Assembly: GCF_029871205.1 (NCBI RefSeq)
Contig: NZ_SSOJ01000140.1
Span: 1 to 64,000 of the forward strand
DNA: 64,000 bases
Source of the DNA: Pseudomonas sp. BN417
GTDB taxonomy: Bacteria > Pseudomonadota > Gammaproteobacteria > Pseudomonadales > Pseudomonadaceae
Direction of reading: 5' to 3'
The notes below the pieces were generated by a model, which had not been told where the DNA came from, made no database searches, and worked only from the letters and a program-made list of their open reading frames with translations. Below, one piece after another: positions 40,320 through 49,583 of this stretch. Positions within the stretch are counted from its first letter, which is position 1, and the number at the start of each line of letters is the position of its first letter. The position numbers and the translations under genes are program-made.

Positions 40320-41063
40320 CTACACGATCCCGCCATTGACCCGCAGGGTCTGGCCGTTGACCCAGGCTCCTTCCGGCCCGACCAGAAAGGCCACCAGGCT
40401 GGAGATGTCCTCCGGATTCCCTATTCGTTCCAGGGGCGCCTGCCGGGTCAGGCGCTCCACCAGTTCGGCCGGCTTGCCTTCGAGGAACAGGTTGGTGGCC
40501 GTGGGCCCCGGTGCCACGCAGTTGACCGAGATGTTCCGGCCGCGCAACTCGCGGGCGAAGATCGCGCTCATGGTTTCCACCGCCGCCTTGGACGCGGCGT
40601 AGATGGCATAGCCCGGCAGGCCCATCCCCACTACGCTGCTGGACAGGTTGACGATGCGCCCACCGCTGCGCAGGCGCGTGGCCGCCAACTTGAGGGTGTT
40701 GAAGGTGCCGCGGGTATTGATGGCGAAGAGGCGGTCGTAGAGCGCCATGTCGGTGTCGGCCAGGGGTACAAGACCGGGCTGGATCACCCCGGCGTTGTTG
40801 ATCAGGATGTCGATGCCGCCGAACTCCATTTCCGTCTGGTCGAACAACACGGCCACCGCCACCGGGTCGCTGATATCGGCCAGTATCGGGTAGGCCTGGC
40901 CCCCCGCCAGCCTGATCTCCTGTACCACCTGTTCCGCGGCCTCCGGTCGGGTGGCGTAGTTGACCACCACCTGGATGCCATCGGCGGCCAGGCGTCGCGC
41001 AATGGCGGCGCCTATGCCACGGGATGCCCCGGTGACGATGGCGGTTCTAGCGGATTGCGACAT
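40320..41063 (-). CDS. short-chain dehydrogenase/reductase
   Basis: The 247-residue classical SDR has the cofactor motif TGASRGIG (11-18), NNAG (89-92) and the catalytic serine near 142, with Y155-x-x-x-K159 (YAASK). N35 followed by Y36 (VVVNYATRP) suggests NADP(H) use. The sequence is close to 3-oxoacyl-ACP-reductase-like and sugar-alcohol SDRs, and the substrate is unknown. It is convergent with the HD-GYP gene, only 12 bp apart. Confidence 0.88.
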   Translation of the reverse strand: MSQSARTAIVTGASRGIGAAIARRLAADGIQVVVNYATRPEAAEQVVQEIRLAGGQAYPILADISDPVAVAVLFDQTEMEFGGIDILINNAGVIQPGLVPLADTDMALYDRLFAINTRGTFNTLKLAATRLRSGGRIVNLSSSVVGMGLPGYAIYAASKAAVETMSAIFARELRGRNISVNCVAPGPTATNLFLEGKPAELVERLTRQAPLERIGNPEDISSLVAFLVGPEGAWVNGQTLRVNGGIV

Positions 41064-41172
41064 GCGAGCCTCCCGGGTACCCCTCGAAGCCCCGGCCTAT
41101 GCCGGCTGCAGGGTATTTCAGTGGTATAGCCGGAGTTGGCGCGGTGTGCGGCACCGGCCATCAGCGGACTTC

Positions 41173-41262
41173 GTAGGTTGGGCAGAGCGCAGCGAAGCCC
41201 AACGCTGGTCCGAGTGGACGGACACTGCCCTCACCCCCGCCCTCTCCCAGAGGGAGAGGGAG
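41173..41262. repeat. intergenic repeats: family D fragment plus family E copy 3
   Basis: GTAGGTTGGGCAGAGCGCAG followed by CGAAGCCCAAC (41173-41203) is a short family D hairpin. The CCCTCTCCCAGAGGGAGAGGG hairpin (41229-41262, family E) ends just 6 bp before the stop of the CynX-type transporter gene and could terminate it. Confidence 0.85.
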
Positions 41263-41268
41263 CGCCCT

Positions 41269-42465
41269 CTAGTTCAACTCCACCAGTGGCCGCCTCTCCG
41301 CCACCGGCCGGTAGCTTGCCGGGCTGAACAGCCGGGTCACCCCCAACATCAACACCACGCTCACCACCAGCACCAGCCAGGCGCTTGTGAAGCTGCCGGT
41401 GAGCTCCCGCAGCCAGCCGCTGAGCCAGGGCGAGACGGCGTTGATCAGGAAACCCACGCCCTGCACGAAAGCCGCCAGCTGGCCAGCCTCGCGCGGGTCG
41501 CGGCGGTGGTCGAGGGTGAGGATCAGGCTGAGGGCGAAGCAGGCGCCCAGGCCGAAACCGATCAGCGCCACCCAAAGGCCGGCGAACGCCAGGGGCGCCC
41601 AGATCAGGCCGGCGTAGCCCACGACCTGAGCCAGCAGGCTCACCGACAGCAGTGGCCGGCGGTCGCTGCCGCGTTGCGCCAGGGCCGGCATGCTGAGGGC
41701 GGCCAGCACCTGGAAGATGGTCATGAATGCCAGCAACGAGCCGCTGCGGGTCGGGCTCCAGCCGAGTTGCTGATAGTAGGCCGGCAGCCAGGCCACCATG
41801 CTCATGTAGCCGCAATTCACCAGGCCGAAATAGAGCGCCAGCAACCAGGCGCGGCGATTGCCGAGGAAGCTCGTCGGCCTGGCGGCGGCAACCGGTGCCG
41901 GACTGGGCAAGGGGCGTGCCAGCCAGAGCGCCAGGGCCAGCAGCGCCGGCAGCATCCACAGACCGAGCCCCGCCTGCCAGTGCTCGAACTGCTGCGCCAG
42001 CAGCGGACTGAACAGCGCCGCCAGACCACCGCCGCCCATCAGGGACGCCGAGTAGACGCCCATGGCCAGGGCCACGTGGCCTTCGAAACGGCGTTTGATC
42101 ATGGTCGGCAGCAACGCCTGGATCAACGCCACGCCGGCGCCTCCCAGCAGTGCGGTGGCCAGCAGCGGCCCCGCCTGGCCACAGAGCAGCCGTGCCACGC
42201 AGGCCCCGGCGATCAGCGCGAGGCCGAGGCCAATGCCGCGGCGCTCGCCCAGGCCGCCGAGGCGGTTGCTCAGCAAGGCCACCAGGCCCATGCAGATCAC
42301 CGGCAGGGTCGTGAGCAGGGCGGCAGTCTGGAAGCCCATGCCGGTGGCGGCGCGGATGTCCGCCAGCAACGGGCTGACCGAGCTGAGGATGGGCCGCAGG
42401 TTGAGCCCCAGGACCACCAGCAGCGCCCAGGCGGCGAAGGTTTCGAGGCGATCAGCGCGCGGCAT
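41269..42465 (-). CDS. MFS transporter of the CynX/NimT type
   Basis: The 398-residue protein has twelve membrane helices and the subgroup hallmark LNLRPILSSVSPLLADIRAATG near residues 21-42, as in CynX (cyanate) and NimT transporters. HRRDPREAGQLAAFVQGVGF is also typical. The substrate is unknown. The start at 42465 overlaps the end of the deaminase gene by 14 bp, implying coupling. A nucleobase or related amine is a possible substrate given that neighbour. Confidence 0.85.
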   Translation of the reverse strand: MPRADRLETFAAWALLVVLGLNLRPILSSVSPLLADIRAATGMGFQTAALLTTLPVICMGLVALLSNRLGGLGERRGIGLGLALIAGACVARLLCGQAGPLLATALLGGAGVALIQALLPTMIKRRFEGHVALAMGVYSASLMGGGGLAALFSPLLAQQFEHWQAGLGLWMLPALLALALWLARPLPSPAPVAAARPTSFLGNRRAWLLALYFGLVNCGYMSMVAWLPAYYQQLGWSPTRSGSLLAFMTIFQVLAALSMPALAQRGSDRRPLLSVSLLAQVVGYAGLIWAPLAFAGLWVALIGFGLGACFALSLILTLDHRRDPREAGQLAAFVQGVGFLINAVSPWLSGWLRELTGSFTSAWLVLVVSVVLMLGVTRLFSPASYRPVAERRPLVELN

Positions 42466-42913
42466 GCAGGGTCTTCCAGCGGGCGTAGATCTCGGCCATG
42501 GCCGGTTGCGGCAGGTGCTGGATGTCCAGCTTCTGCTGCTGCAGCGGCAGGGCCATCTGCTGGTAGACGGCGGCGGTGGAAAGACCGAAGGGTTCGCCCT
42601 CGGCATTGGCCGCGGCGAATACCACCCGCGCCACCCCGCACAGGTGCATGGCCGCGAGGCACATGGGGCACGGCTGGCCGCTGGCGTAGATCACGCAGCC
42701 GTCCAGGCGCGGGCCCAGCTGCCGGCTGGCGGCACGGATGGCCTGGAGTTCGGCGTGGGCAGTGGGGTCCTGGCTGAGGTGGATTTCGTTCACTGCGCGG
42801 GACAGGACCTGGCCATCGCGCACCAGCAGCGCGCCGAAAGGACGGCCGCCCTGCTCGACATTCTGTCGCGCCAGTTCCACGGCCTGTTCGAGGTAGTTGC
42901 GGTCTTCCGTCAT
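42452..42913 (-). CDS. nucleoside/nucleobase deaminase (CMP/dCMP deaminase fold)
   Basis: The 153-residue zinc deaminase has H53-x-E55 (TAHAELQAIR) and C82-x-x-C85 (PCPMC). These are the zinc ligands and proton shuttle of the cytidine-deaminase superfamily. The Nterminal GGRPFGALLV and LSQDPTAHAE resemble guanine-deaminase and TadA-like enzymes. The substrate is uncertain, with guanine or another purine base most likely. GGAG lies upstream, and the gene overlaps a CynX-type transporter gene. Confidence 0.87.
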   Translation of the reverse strand: MTEDRNYLEQAVELARQNVEQGGRPFGALLVRDGQVLSRAVNEIHLSQDPTAHAELQAIRAASRQLGPRLDGCVIYASGQPCPMCLAAMHLCGVARVVFAAANAEGEPFGLSTAAVYQQMALPLQQQKLDIQHLPQPAMAEIYARWKTLHAAR

Positions 42914-42928
42914 GGGGTACTCCAGTAT

Positions 42929-43597
42929 TCAGCGGGCGCCGGCAGCGCGCAGCTTGGCGGCAATTTCCCGCTGGCCGCGCTGCTCGGCATGTTGCAAGGG
43001 GGTGACGCCATCCTTGTCGGGCAGGTCGAGGTCGGCGTCGGCGGCGATCAGCAGCTCGACGATGCGCTGGTGGGCCGGGCCGCCGTCGCCCAGCAGCACG
43101 GCTTCCAGCAGGCAGGTCCAGCCCAGCTTGTTGACGTGGTCGAGGTCCACTCCGGCAGCGATCAGGGTGCGCACCGTGTCCACATGGCCGCGCTCGCAAG
43201 CGGGGATCAGCGCGGTGCCGCCGAAGCGGTTGGTGCTGCGCAGGTCGGCGCCATGGGCCAGGGTCAGTTCGAGGATCTGCTGGTAGCCACTGGCGCCGGC
43301 CAGCAGGTAGGCGCTGTCCTGCATGCGATTCTGCAGGTTGACGTCGGCCCCTGCGTCCATCAGCCGGCGCGCCACCTCCACCCGGTTGGCGGCGGTGGCC
43401 AGCAGTAGCGGCGTGTTGCCCTGGGCATCGCGCACGTCCACGGCCATGCCCTGCTCGAGCAGGGCGTCGACCGTCGGCAGGTCACCAGCGCCGGCGGCCT
43501 GCAGCAGGCGCTGTGCCGACGCCTGGTCGGCGTTCGCCTGGCCGCCGAGGAGGAGCCCGGCGGCAAGGGACAGGGTCGGGATGATTCCGGCTTTCAT
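42929..43597 (-). CDS. exported ankyrin-repeat protein
   Basis: The 222-residue protein has a signal peptide (about 1-23, ending GGQANA). About five ankyrin repeats follow, for example GDLPTVDALLEQGMAVDVRD, GNTPLLLATAANRVEVARRLMDAGADV (split) and GVTPLQHAEQRGQREIAAKL. A periplasmic protein-binding role is expected, but the partner is unknown. GGAGG precedes the start. It lies 15 bp upstream of the deaminase gene and is probably the first gene of a three-gene operon with it and the transporter. Confidence 0.88.
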   Translation of the reverse strand: MKAGIIPTLSLAAGLLLGGQANADQASAQRLLQAAGAGDLPTVDALLEQGMAVDVRDAQGNTPLLLATAANRVEVARRLMDAGADVNLQNRMQDSAYLLAGASGYQQILELTLAHGADLRSTNRFGGTALIPACERGHVDTVRTLIAAGVDLDHVNKLGWTCLLEAVLLGDGGPAHQRIVELLIAADADLDLPDKDGVTPLQHAEQRGQREIAAKLRAAGAR

Positions 43598-43701
43598 GGC
43601 GTACCTCCGGGCGCGAAAGAATGGGCGAAATTATGTCCTTCTGGTCAAGTATTCTGAAATTAAATATAACCATGCCTATCAGTTGATCCAGGAATACTCA
43701 C

Positions 43702-44574
43702 ATGTTCGATCCGCTCCTCCTTCGCAGCTTCGTGGCGGTGGCCGACTGCGGCAATTTCACCCGCGCCGCCGAGCGGTTGCACCTGACCCAGTCCACCGTC
43801 AGCCAACAATTGCGCCGGCTGGAGGAAAGCCTGGGTTGCCGCCTGCTGGACCGCAGCCAGCGTCAGGTAGTGGCTACCGCCGAGGGCGAACAGCTGCTCG
43901 GCTACGCCCGGCGCATCCTCGCCCTGCAGGAAGAAGCCGCCGAGGTACTGCTCCACCAGCCCGGCAGCGGCGTGCTGCGCCTGGGCGTGCCCGAGGACTT
44001 CGCCGCCGAACGGCTGATGCCGGTACTGGCGGAGTTCTCCGCCGCCCATCCCGGCGTGCGCCTCGAGGTGACCAGCGGCCTCAGCCCGGAACTGCTGCGG
44101 CTCTACCAGGGCGGCGAGTTCGACCTGCTGCTGATCAAGCGCATGGGCGATGACAGCGACAGCCTGGCGTCCTGGCCGGAGCCCCTCGGCTGGGTCGACA
44201 GCGCCAGGCAACCGGCCTTCGGCCGCGAGCCCATGCCGCTGGTGGTGTTCCCCGCCGGCGGCCTGTACCGCAACGAAATGCTCCATGGCCTGGACGTGCA
44301 AGGCCGGCGCTGGCGCATCGCCTACTCCAGCGCCAGCCTGGCCAGCGTGCGCGCGGCGGTGGCGGCGGGGCTGGGGGTGAGCTTGCTGCCGCTGCGCGTG
44401 CTGGGGCCGGAGCATCGGTTGCTGGGAGAGGAAGAAGGATTGCCGGAGATCCAGGGCTTGCGCCTGGCGCTTTATGGGCGGGCCGGGTTGGGTGGTGCAG
44501 GAGAGGAGTTGGTGGAACGGTTGAAGGGTGTGTGTGAGGGGAATGACCCTTGTGGGGGCGAATTCATTCGCTAA
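43702..44574 (+). CDS. LysR-family transcriptional regulator, end formed by a repeat
   Basis: The 290-residue protein has a LysR helix-turn-helix (FTRAAERLHLTQSTVSQQLRRLE, about 19-41) and an effector domain. It is divergent from the ankyrin-deaminase-transporter operon, the classic arrangement for a LysR regulator and its target. Its last residues (PCGGEFIR) and stop codon are encoded by the arm of the family A repeat starting at 44551. The native C-terminus may therefore have been altered by repeat insertion. AGGA precedes the ATG. Confidence 0.9.
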   Translation: MFDPLLLRSFVAVADCGNFTRAAERLHLTQSTVSQQLRRLEESLGCRLLDRSQRQVVATAEGEQLLGYARRILALQEEAAEVLLHQPGSGVLRLGVPEDFAAERLMPVLAEFSAAHPGVRLEVTSGLSPELLRLYQGGEFDLLLIKRMGDDSDSLASWPEPLGWVDSARQPAFGREPMPLVVFPAGGLYRNEMLHGLDVQGRRWRIAYSSASLASVRAAVAAGLGVSLLPLRVLGPEHRLLGEEEGLPEIQGLRLALYGRAGLGGAGEELVERLKGVCEGNDPCGGEFIR

Positions 44575-44648
44575 GCGGGCCGCAGGCACGCCCTGGATGT
44601 TCCAATGGGACAGCTGCGCTGTCCTTCGCGAATGAATTCGCCCCCACA
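44551..44648. repeat. intergenic inverted repeat, family A copy 4
   Basis: The arms TGTGGGGGCGAATTCATTCG and CGAATGAATTCGCCCCCACA are exactly complementary, with a 58-bp centre. The first 24 bp overlap the LysR reading frame and include its TAA stop. Confidence 0.93.
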
Positions 44649-44660
44649 AAGAAGCAAATC

Positions 44661-44720
44661 GTAGCCCGGATGAAATCCGGGAGCCGCGGTGGGACTATTC
44701 CCGGATTTCATCCGGGCTAC
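44661..44720. repeat. intergenic inverted repeat, family B copy 3
   Basis: The arms GTAGCCCGGATGAAATCCGG and CCGGATTTCATCCGGGCTAC are exactly complementary. The element follows the family A copy by 12 bp and lies between the convergent LysR and opmB genes. Confidence 0.93.
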
Positions 44721-44768
44721 TGACTGTCTTCCTAGGGGGAAACAGATGTGGGAGCGATGCCCCGTGAA

Positions 44769-46268
44769 TCAGGGGGTTTCCTCGGAATCCGAATCCACCT
44801 TCTCCAGCTGCCCCTGGTCCCAACCCCCGCCGAGGGCGGCGATCAGCTGGACACTGGTGGTCAGGCGGCTGCCGAGCAGGGTGAGGACGGTGCGCTCGTT
44901 GTTCAGGGCGGTGGCCTGGTTGGTGACCACACTGTTGTAGTCCACGGTACCGGCCTTGTACTGGTTGCTGATCAGGCGCAGCGCTTCGCGGGCGGCGTCC
45001 AGGGCCTCCTGCTGCACCCCGCTCTCCTCTTCCAGCACATCGAGCTGGACCATGTAGTCCTCGGCTTCGCGGAAGCTGTCGAGCACGGTCTGGCGGTAGA
45101 AGGCCACAGTCTGGTCGTAGCTGGCCTCGGCCTGGGCCACCTGGGAGCGGATCAGGCCACCGTCGAACAGGGTCATGGCGAATTCCGGGCCGATGGACCA
45201 GAAGCGGTTGGGCGTGGTGATCCAGTCCTGCAGGCTGCCGCTGCGGTAGCCGCCGGCGGCGCTCAGGCTGAGGCTGGGGAAGTAGGCCGACTTGGCCACG
45301 CCGATCTGGGCGTTGGCGGCCATCACGTCGCGCTCGGCGGTGGCCACGTCCGGGCGTCGTTCCAGCAGTTGCGACGGCAGCAGGGTCGGCACTTCGGGCA
45401 GCGCCGGCACGCTGTCCACCTCGGCCAGGCTGAACTCCGACGGCGGCAGGCCCACCAGCACGGCGATGGCGTTCTCCAGCTGGGCACGCTGGTACTTGAG
45501 GTCGATGGCCTGGGCCTGGGTGCTCTTCAGCTGGGTGGTGGCCTGGGCCACATCGGCGCGGGTGACTATGCCGGCCCTGTACTGGTTCTCGGTGAGGGTC
45601 AGGGCGCGCTGGTAGGCGGCGATGGTGGCCTCGAGCAGGCGCTTCTGGGCGTCCAGCACGCGCAGCTGCAGGTAGTTCTGCGCCAGTTCCGACTGCAGGC
45701 TGAGGCGCACGGCGGCGAGGTCGGCGGCGCTGCCCTGCATGCTCGCGGTGTCGGCCTCCAGTTGCCGGCGCAGCTTGCCCCAGAGGTCGATTTCCCAGTT
45801 CACCCCGAGGCTGGCGTCATAGCTCTTGGACACGCCGCCGCCACCGGAGCTGGTGACGGTGGAGCCGTCCGCGAGGCGTACCGTGCTGTCGCCACCGCCC
45901 TGCCCCGAGCGGGTCTTGCCAGCGTTGGCGGTGACCGAGGGGAAGAAGGACGCGCGGGCGCCACGGGCCAGGGCCTGGGCCTGGCGGTACTGGGCGACGG
46001 ACTGGGCCAGAGTCTGGTTGGAGGCCTCCAGGCGCCGCTGCAGGTCGTCGAGGGTGGCGTCGCCGTACAGCTCCCACCAGCGGCCACGGTGTTCCAGGTC
46101 CGCCGGGCTGGCCAGGGTCCAGCCTTCGGCGTGCTTGAACTGCGCCGGCACGCTCTGCTCCGGTCGCTGGTAATCCGGGCCTATGGCGCAGCCGGCGAGC
46201 AGCAGGCCGGCAAGGGCCAGGGCCACGGCGCGGCGCAGGGGTTTGACGGGAAGTGCGGCGGTGTTCAT
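44769..46268 (-). CDS. opmB: outer-membrane efflux lipoprotein OpmB (NodT family)
   Basis: The 499-residue protein is a TolC-like outer-membrane factor. It has a lipoprotein signal (LAGLLLAGC, lipidation near C27), then CAIGPDYQRPE as typical of NodT/OprM proteins, and two TolC-type repeats rich in long helices. Its start overlaps the MuxC stop (ATGA). It provides the exit duct for the MuxABC pump, matching the Pseudomonas aeruginosa muxABC-opmB order. Confidence 0.92.
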   Translation of the reverse strand: MNTAALPVKPLRRAVALALAGLLLAGCAIGPDYQRPEQSVPAQFKHAEGWTLASPADLEHRGRWWELYGDATLDDLQRRLEASNQTLAQSVAQYRQAQALARGARASFFPSVTANAGKTRSGQGGGDSTVRLADGSTVTSSGGGGVSKSYDASLGVNWEIDLWGKLRRQLEADTASMQGSAADLAAVRLSLQSELAQNYLQLRVLDAQKRLLEATIAAYQRALTLTENQYRAGIVTRADVAQATTQLKSTQAQAIDLKYQRAQLENAIAVLVGLPPSEFSLAEVDSVPALPEVPTLLPSQLLERRPDVATAERDVMAANAQIGVAKSAYFPSLSLSAAGGYRSGSLQDWITTPNRFWSIGPEFAMTLFDGGLIRSQVAQAEASYDQTVAFYRQTVLDSFREAEDYMVQLDVLEEESGVQQEALDAAREALRLISNQYKAGTVDYNSVVTNQATALNNERTVLTLLGSRLTTSVQLIAALGGGWDQGQLEKVDSDSEETP

Positions 46269-49200
46269 AGCGGTGTTTCCAAAGCAGCGTCGGTACGAAC
46301 GCCGCGCCAGCGGTTGAAGCGGTGGCGCAGACGGTCGAGGTAGAGGTAGACCACGGGGGTGGTGTAGAGGGTCAGCAACTGGCTCAGCACCAGGCCGCCG
46401 ATGATGGCCATGCCCAGGGGCTGGCGCATTTCCGCCCCCTCGGTGCCGCCGATCAGCAGCGGCACGGCGCCGAGGATGGCGGCGATGGTGGTCATCAGGA
46501 TCGGCCGCAGGCGCAGCAGGCAGGCCTGGCGGATGGACTCGTCCGGGGACATCCCATCCTGGCGCTCCAGTTGCAGGGCGAGGTCGATCATCATGATGGC
46601 GTTCTTCTTCACCACGCCGATCAACAGGAACAGGCCGAGCAGCGAGATCAGGCTGAACTCCCCGCCGGTGAGCAGGATCGCCAGCAGCGCCCCGACGCCC
46701 GCCGAAGGCAGCGTGGAAAGGATGGTCAGCGGGTGGATGTAGCTCTCGTAGAGGATGCCCAGCACCAGGTACACCAGCACCAGGGCGGCGAGAATCATCC
46801 AGGGCTGGTTCTGCTGGGTAGTCTGGAAGGCATCGGCGCTGCCGCCCATGCGGGCGATCACCGAGCTGGGCAGGCCGATGGCGGCCACCGCCTTCTCGAT
46901 GGCCACGGTGGCCTTGTCCAGGCTGACGCCGGGCGCCAGGTCGAAGGCGATGCTTTCCGAGGCGAACTGGCCCTCATGGTTGACCCGGTCTTCCTCCAGG
47001 CTGCGCTCGTAGCGGGCGAAGCTGGACAGCGGCACCCGCTGGCCATCGGCGGTGATCAGCTGGACCTGCTTGAGGGTTTCCGGATCCCGGGCGTACTTCG
47101 GGTTGACCTCCATCACCACCTGGTACTGGTTCAGGGTGTCGTAGATGGTGGAAATCTGCCGCTGGCTGTAGGCGTTGTTCAGCGCCGAGCTGACCATGGC
47201 CATGTCCACCCCCAGGCGCTTGGCGGTGTCACGGTCCACCACCAGGGTGATCTGCTGGGCGCCCTCGCCTTCGTTGGCGTCGATGGCGGTGAGCTCCGGC
47301 AGGGACTTCAGCGCAGCGGTGACTTTCGGGCCCCAGGTGCGCAGGTCGGTCAGTTCGCCGGACTGCAGCACGTACTCGTATTGCGAGCTGCGCTGCTCGC
47401 GGCCGCCGCCGAACTGCAGGTCCTGGTCGGCCATCAGCATCAACCGGCCGCCGGGTACCTTGGGCAGGCTGGCGCGCAGCCGCTCGATGACCTTCTGCGC
47501 CGAAACCTTGCGCTCCTTGATCGGCTTCAGGCGCACGATCATGAAGGCGTTGTTGATGCCGCCGCTGCCGCCGATGAAGCCGGCCACGCTTTCCACCGCC
47601 GGGTCCTCGAGCACGGCGCGGCGGAAGATTTCCATCTTCGGCTGCATCACGCTGAAGGACAGGCCGTCGTCGCCGCGGATGAAACCGATCAGCTGGCCGG
47701 TGTCCTGCTGCGGCAGGAAGGTCTTGGGCACCAGCACATAGAGGGCGACGTTGCAGGCGATGGTCACCAGCAGGCTGGCCAGGGTCAGGCGCGGATGGCG
47801 CAGGGCCACGCCCAGGGTACGGTCGTAGGCGCCGACCATGCGCTGGTGCAGCGCTTCGCTCCAGCGTTGCAGGCGGCTGTCCTGGTCCGGCACATGAGGC
47901 TTCAGCCAGCGCGCGCTGAGCATGGGCGTCAGGGTCAGGGACACCAGCAGCGAGACCAGTATGGCCACCGCCAGGGTCAGGGAGAACTCGCGGAACAGCC
48001 GGTCGATGATGCCGCCCATGAACAGGATGGAGACGAACACCGCCACCAGCGAGAGGTTCATCGACAGCAGGGTGAAGCCCACCTCGCGGGTGCCCTGCAA
48101 CGCCGCCTTGAAGGGCGCCATGCCGTTGTTGATGTGCCGGGAGATGTTCTCCAGCACCACGATGGCATCGTCCACCACCAGGCCGGCGGCGAGGATCAGT
48201 GCCATCAGCGACAGCACGTTGAGGGAGAAGCCCATCAGGTACATCACGGCGAAGGTGCCCACCAGCGACACCGGTACCGCCAGCGCCGGGATCAGCGAGG
48301 CGCGCAGGTTGCCGAGGAACAGGTAGACCACCAGTATCACCAGCGCCACCGCGATCAGCAGGGTGCGCTCGGCTTCGTGCAGGGTGGCGCGGATCACGGG
48401 TGAACGGTCCATCGCCAGGTCCAGCTTGACGCTGGCCGGCAGTACCGCCTGCAGCGCGGGAAGCTGCTGCTTGATGCTTTCGATGGTCTCGATGATGTTG
48501 GCACCGGCCTGGCGGTTGATCACCAGCAGCACCGCCGAGTCGTCGTTGAAGAAGCCGCTGTTGTAGCGGTCTTCCACCGCGTCACGGACCTTGGCCACGT
48601 CGCCCAGGCGCAGCGCGGCGCCGTCCTGGTAGCGGAGGATCAGCGGCGCGTAGTCGGCGGCCTTCTCCAGCTGGTCGTTGGCGCCCACCTGCCAATGCCG
48701 GCCGGCATCTTCCACCGCGCCCTTGGGGCGGCGTTGATTGGCCGCAGCGATGGTGCTGCGCACGTCGTCCAGGGCGATGCCGTATTGAGTCAGCAACTGC
48801 GGTTCCAGCTCCACCCGCACCGCCGGCAGGGAGCTGCCGCCGATCTGCACTTCGCCCACGCCCCTGACCTGGGACAGGCTCTGGGCCAGGATGGTGGACG
48901 CGAGGTCGTAGAGCTGGCCTTTCTCCTTTACGTCGGAGGTCAACGACAGCACCATGATCGGCGCCTGGGACGGATTGACCTTCTTGTAGGTGGGCATGCT
49001 GCGCATGCCGCTCGGCAGCAGGTTGCGCGAGGCATTGATGGCCGCCTGCACGTCGCGGGCCGCGCCGTTGATGTCGCGGTCCAGGTCGAACTGCACGATG
49101 ATCCGCGTCGAGCCCTGGCTGGTGCGGCTGGTCATCTGGCTGATCCCGGCGATGGTACCGAGGGACCGCTCCAGCGGCGTGGTGACGCTGGAGGCCATGA

Positions 49201-49372
49201 TCTCCGGGCTCGCGCCGGGCAGGCTGGCCTGCACCGTGATTACCGGGAAGTCCATCTGCGGCAGCGGCGACACCGGCAGCAGGCCGAAGCTGACGCTGCC
49301 CAGCAGCAGGATCGCCAGGCTCAGCAGCATGGTGGCCACCGGACGGTGGATGAAGGGGGCGGAGAGGTTCAT
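46265..49372 (-). CDS. muxC: RND efflux transporter MuxC
   Basis: The 1035-residue RND permease has twelve membrane helices and two large periplasmic loops. The proton-relay pair is visible in GLVVDDAIVVLEN (TM4). It begins MNLSAPFIHRPVATMLLS. The start at 49372 follows a GGAG that belongs to a family E repeat. The longer frame to 49576 is translation of the repeat-filled gap. In P. aeruginosa MuxC works with MuxB as a heteromeric pump (also as MdtBC in E. coli), exporting antibiotics and other compounds. Confidence 0.93.
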   Translation of the reverse strand: MNLSAPFIHRPVATMLLSLAILLLGSVSFGLLPVSPLPQMDFPVITVQASLPGASPEIMASSVTTPLERSLGTIAGISQMTSRTSQGSTRIIVQFDLDRDINGAARDVQAAINASRNLLPSGMRSMPTYKKVNPSQAPIMVLSLTSDVKEKGQLYDLASTILAQSLSQVRGVGEVQIGGSSLPAVRVELEPQLLTQYGIALDDVRSTIAAANQRRPKGAVEDAGRHWQVGANDQLEKAADYAPLILRYQDGAALRLGDVAKVRDAVEDRYNSGFFNDDSAVLLVINRQAGANIIETIESIKQQLPALQAVLPASVKLDLAMDRSPVIRATLHEAERTLLIAVALVILVVYLFLGNLRASLIPALAVPVSLVGTFAVMYLMGFSLNVLSLMALILAAGLVVDDAIVVLENISRHINNGMAPFKAALQGTREVGFTLLSMNLSLVAVFVSILFMGGIIDRLFREFSLTLAVAILVSLLVSLTLTPMLSARWLKPHVPDQDSRLQRWSEALHQRMVGAYDRTLGVALRHPRLTLASLLVTIACNVALYVLVPKTFLPQQDTGQLIGFIRGDDGLSFSVMQPKMEIFRRAVLEDPAVESVAGFIGGSGGINNAFMIVRLKPIKERKVSAQKVIERLRASLPKVPGGRLMLMADQDLQFGGGREQRSSQYEYVLQSGELTDLRTWGPKVTAALKSLPELTAIDANEGEGAQQITLVVDRDTAKRLGVDMAMVSSALNNAYSQRQISTIYDTLNQYQVVMEVNPKYARDPETLKQVQLITADGQRVPLSSFARYERSLEEDRVNHEGQFASESIAFDLAPGVSLDKATVAIEKAVAAIGLPSSVIARMGGSADAFQTTQQNQPWMILAALVLVYLVLGILYESYIHPLTILSTLPSAGVGALLAILLTGGEFSLISLLGLFLLIGVVKKNAIMMIDLALQLERQDGMSPDESIRQACLLRLRPILMTTIAAILGAVPLLIGGTEGAEMRQPLGMAIIGGLVLSQLLTLYTTPVVYLYLDRLRHRFNRWRGVRTDAALETPL

Positions 49373-49373
49373 T

Positions 49374-49575
49374 TCCCTTCTCCCTCTGGGAGAAGGTGGC
49401 CCGAAGGGTCGGATGAGGGATGGTGGATGTCGCTGGAGACCGAGCGGGGCATGGTTACCCTCACCCCAGCCCCGCTCTGCGCCCCGGCCAGAACGCTTCG
49501 CCTTCTGGCGCTCACAGGCACCGGAAGCAGTGCTTCCAAAAGCGTGCCTGATTCGCCCCAGAGGGAGAGGGAGCA
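49374..49575. repeat. family E repeats in the muxB-muxC gap
   Basis: This 202-bp stretch within the mux operon holds no gene. CCCTTCTCCCTCTGGGAGAAGG (49374-49396) and a CCCCAGCCCCGCTCTGCG...CCCCAGAGGGAGAGGGAG pair (49457-49575) are family E-type pyrimidine/purine hairpin elements. The first of them supplies the muxC ribosome site. Confidence 0.75.
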
Positions 49576-49583
49576 AAGGCGGT

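Noticed and set aside
49374-49576. N-terminal extension of MuxC into the repeat-filled gap
   Set aside because: The extra 68 residues are translation of family E repeats. RND proteins start with the first membrane helix, as at 49372.
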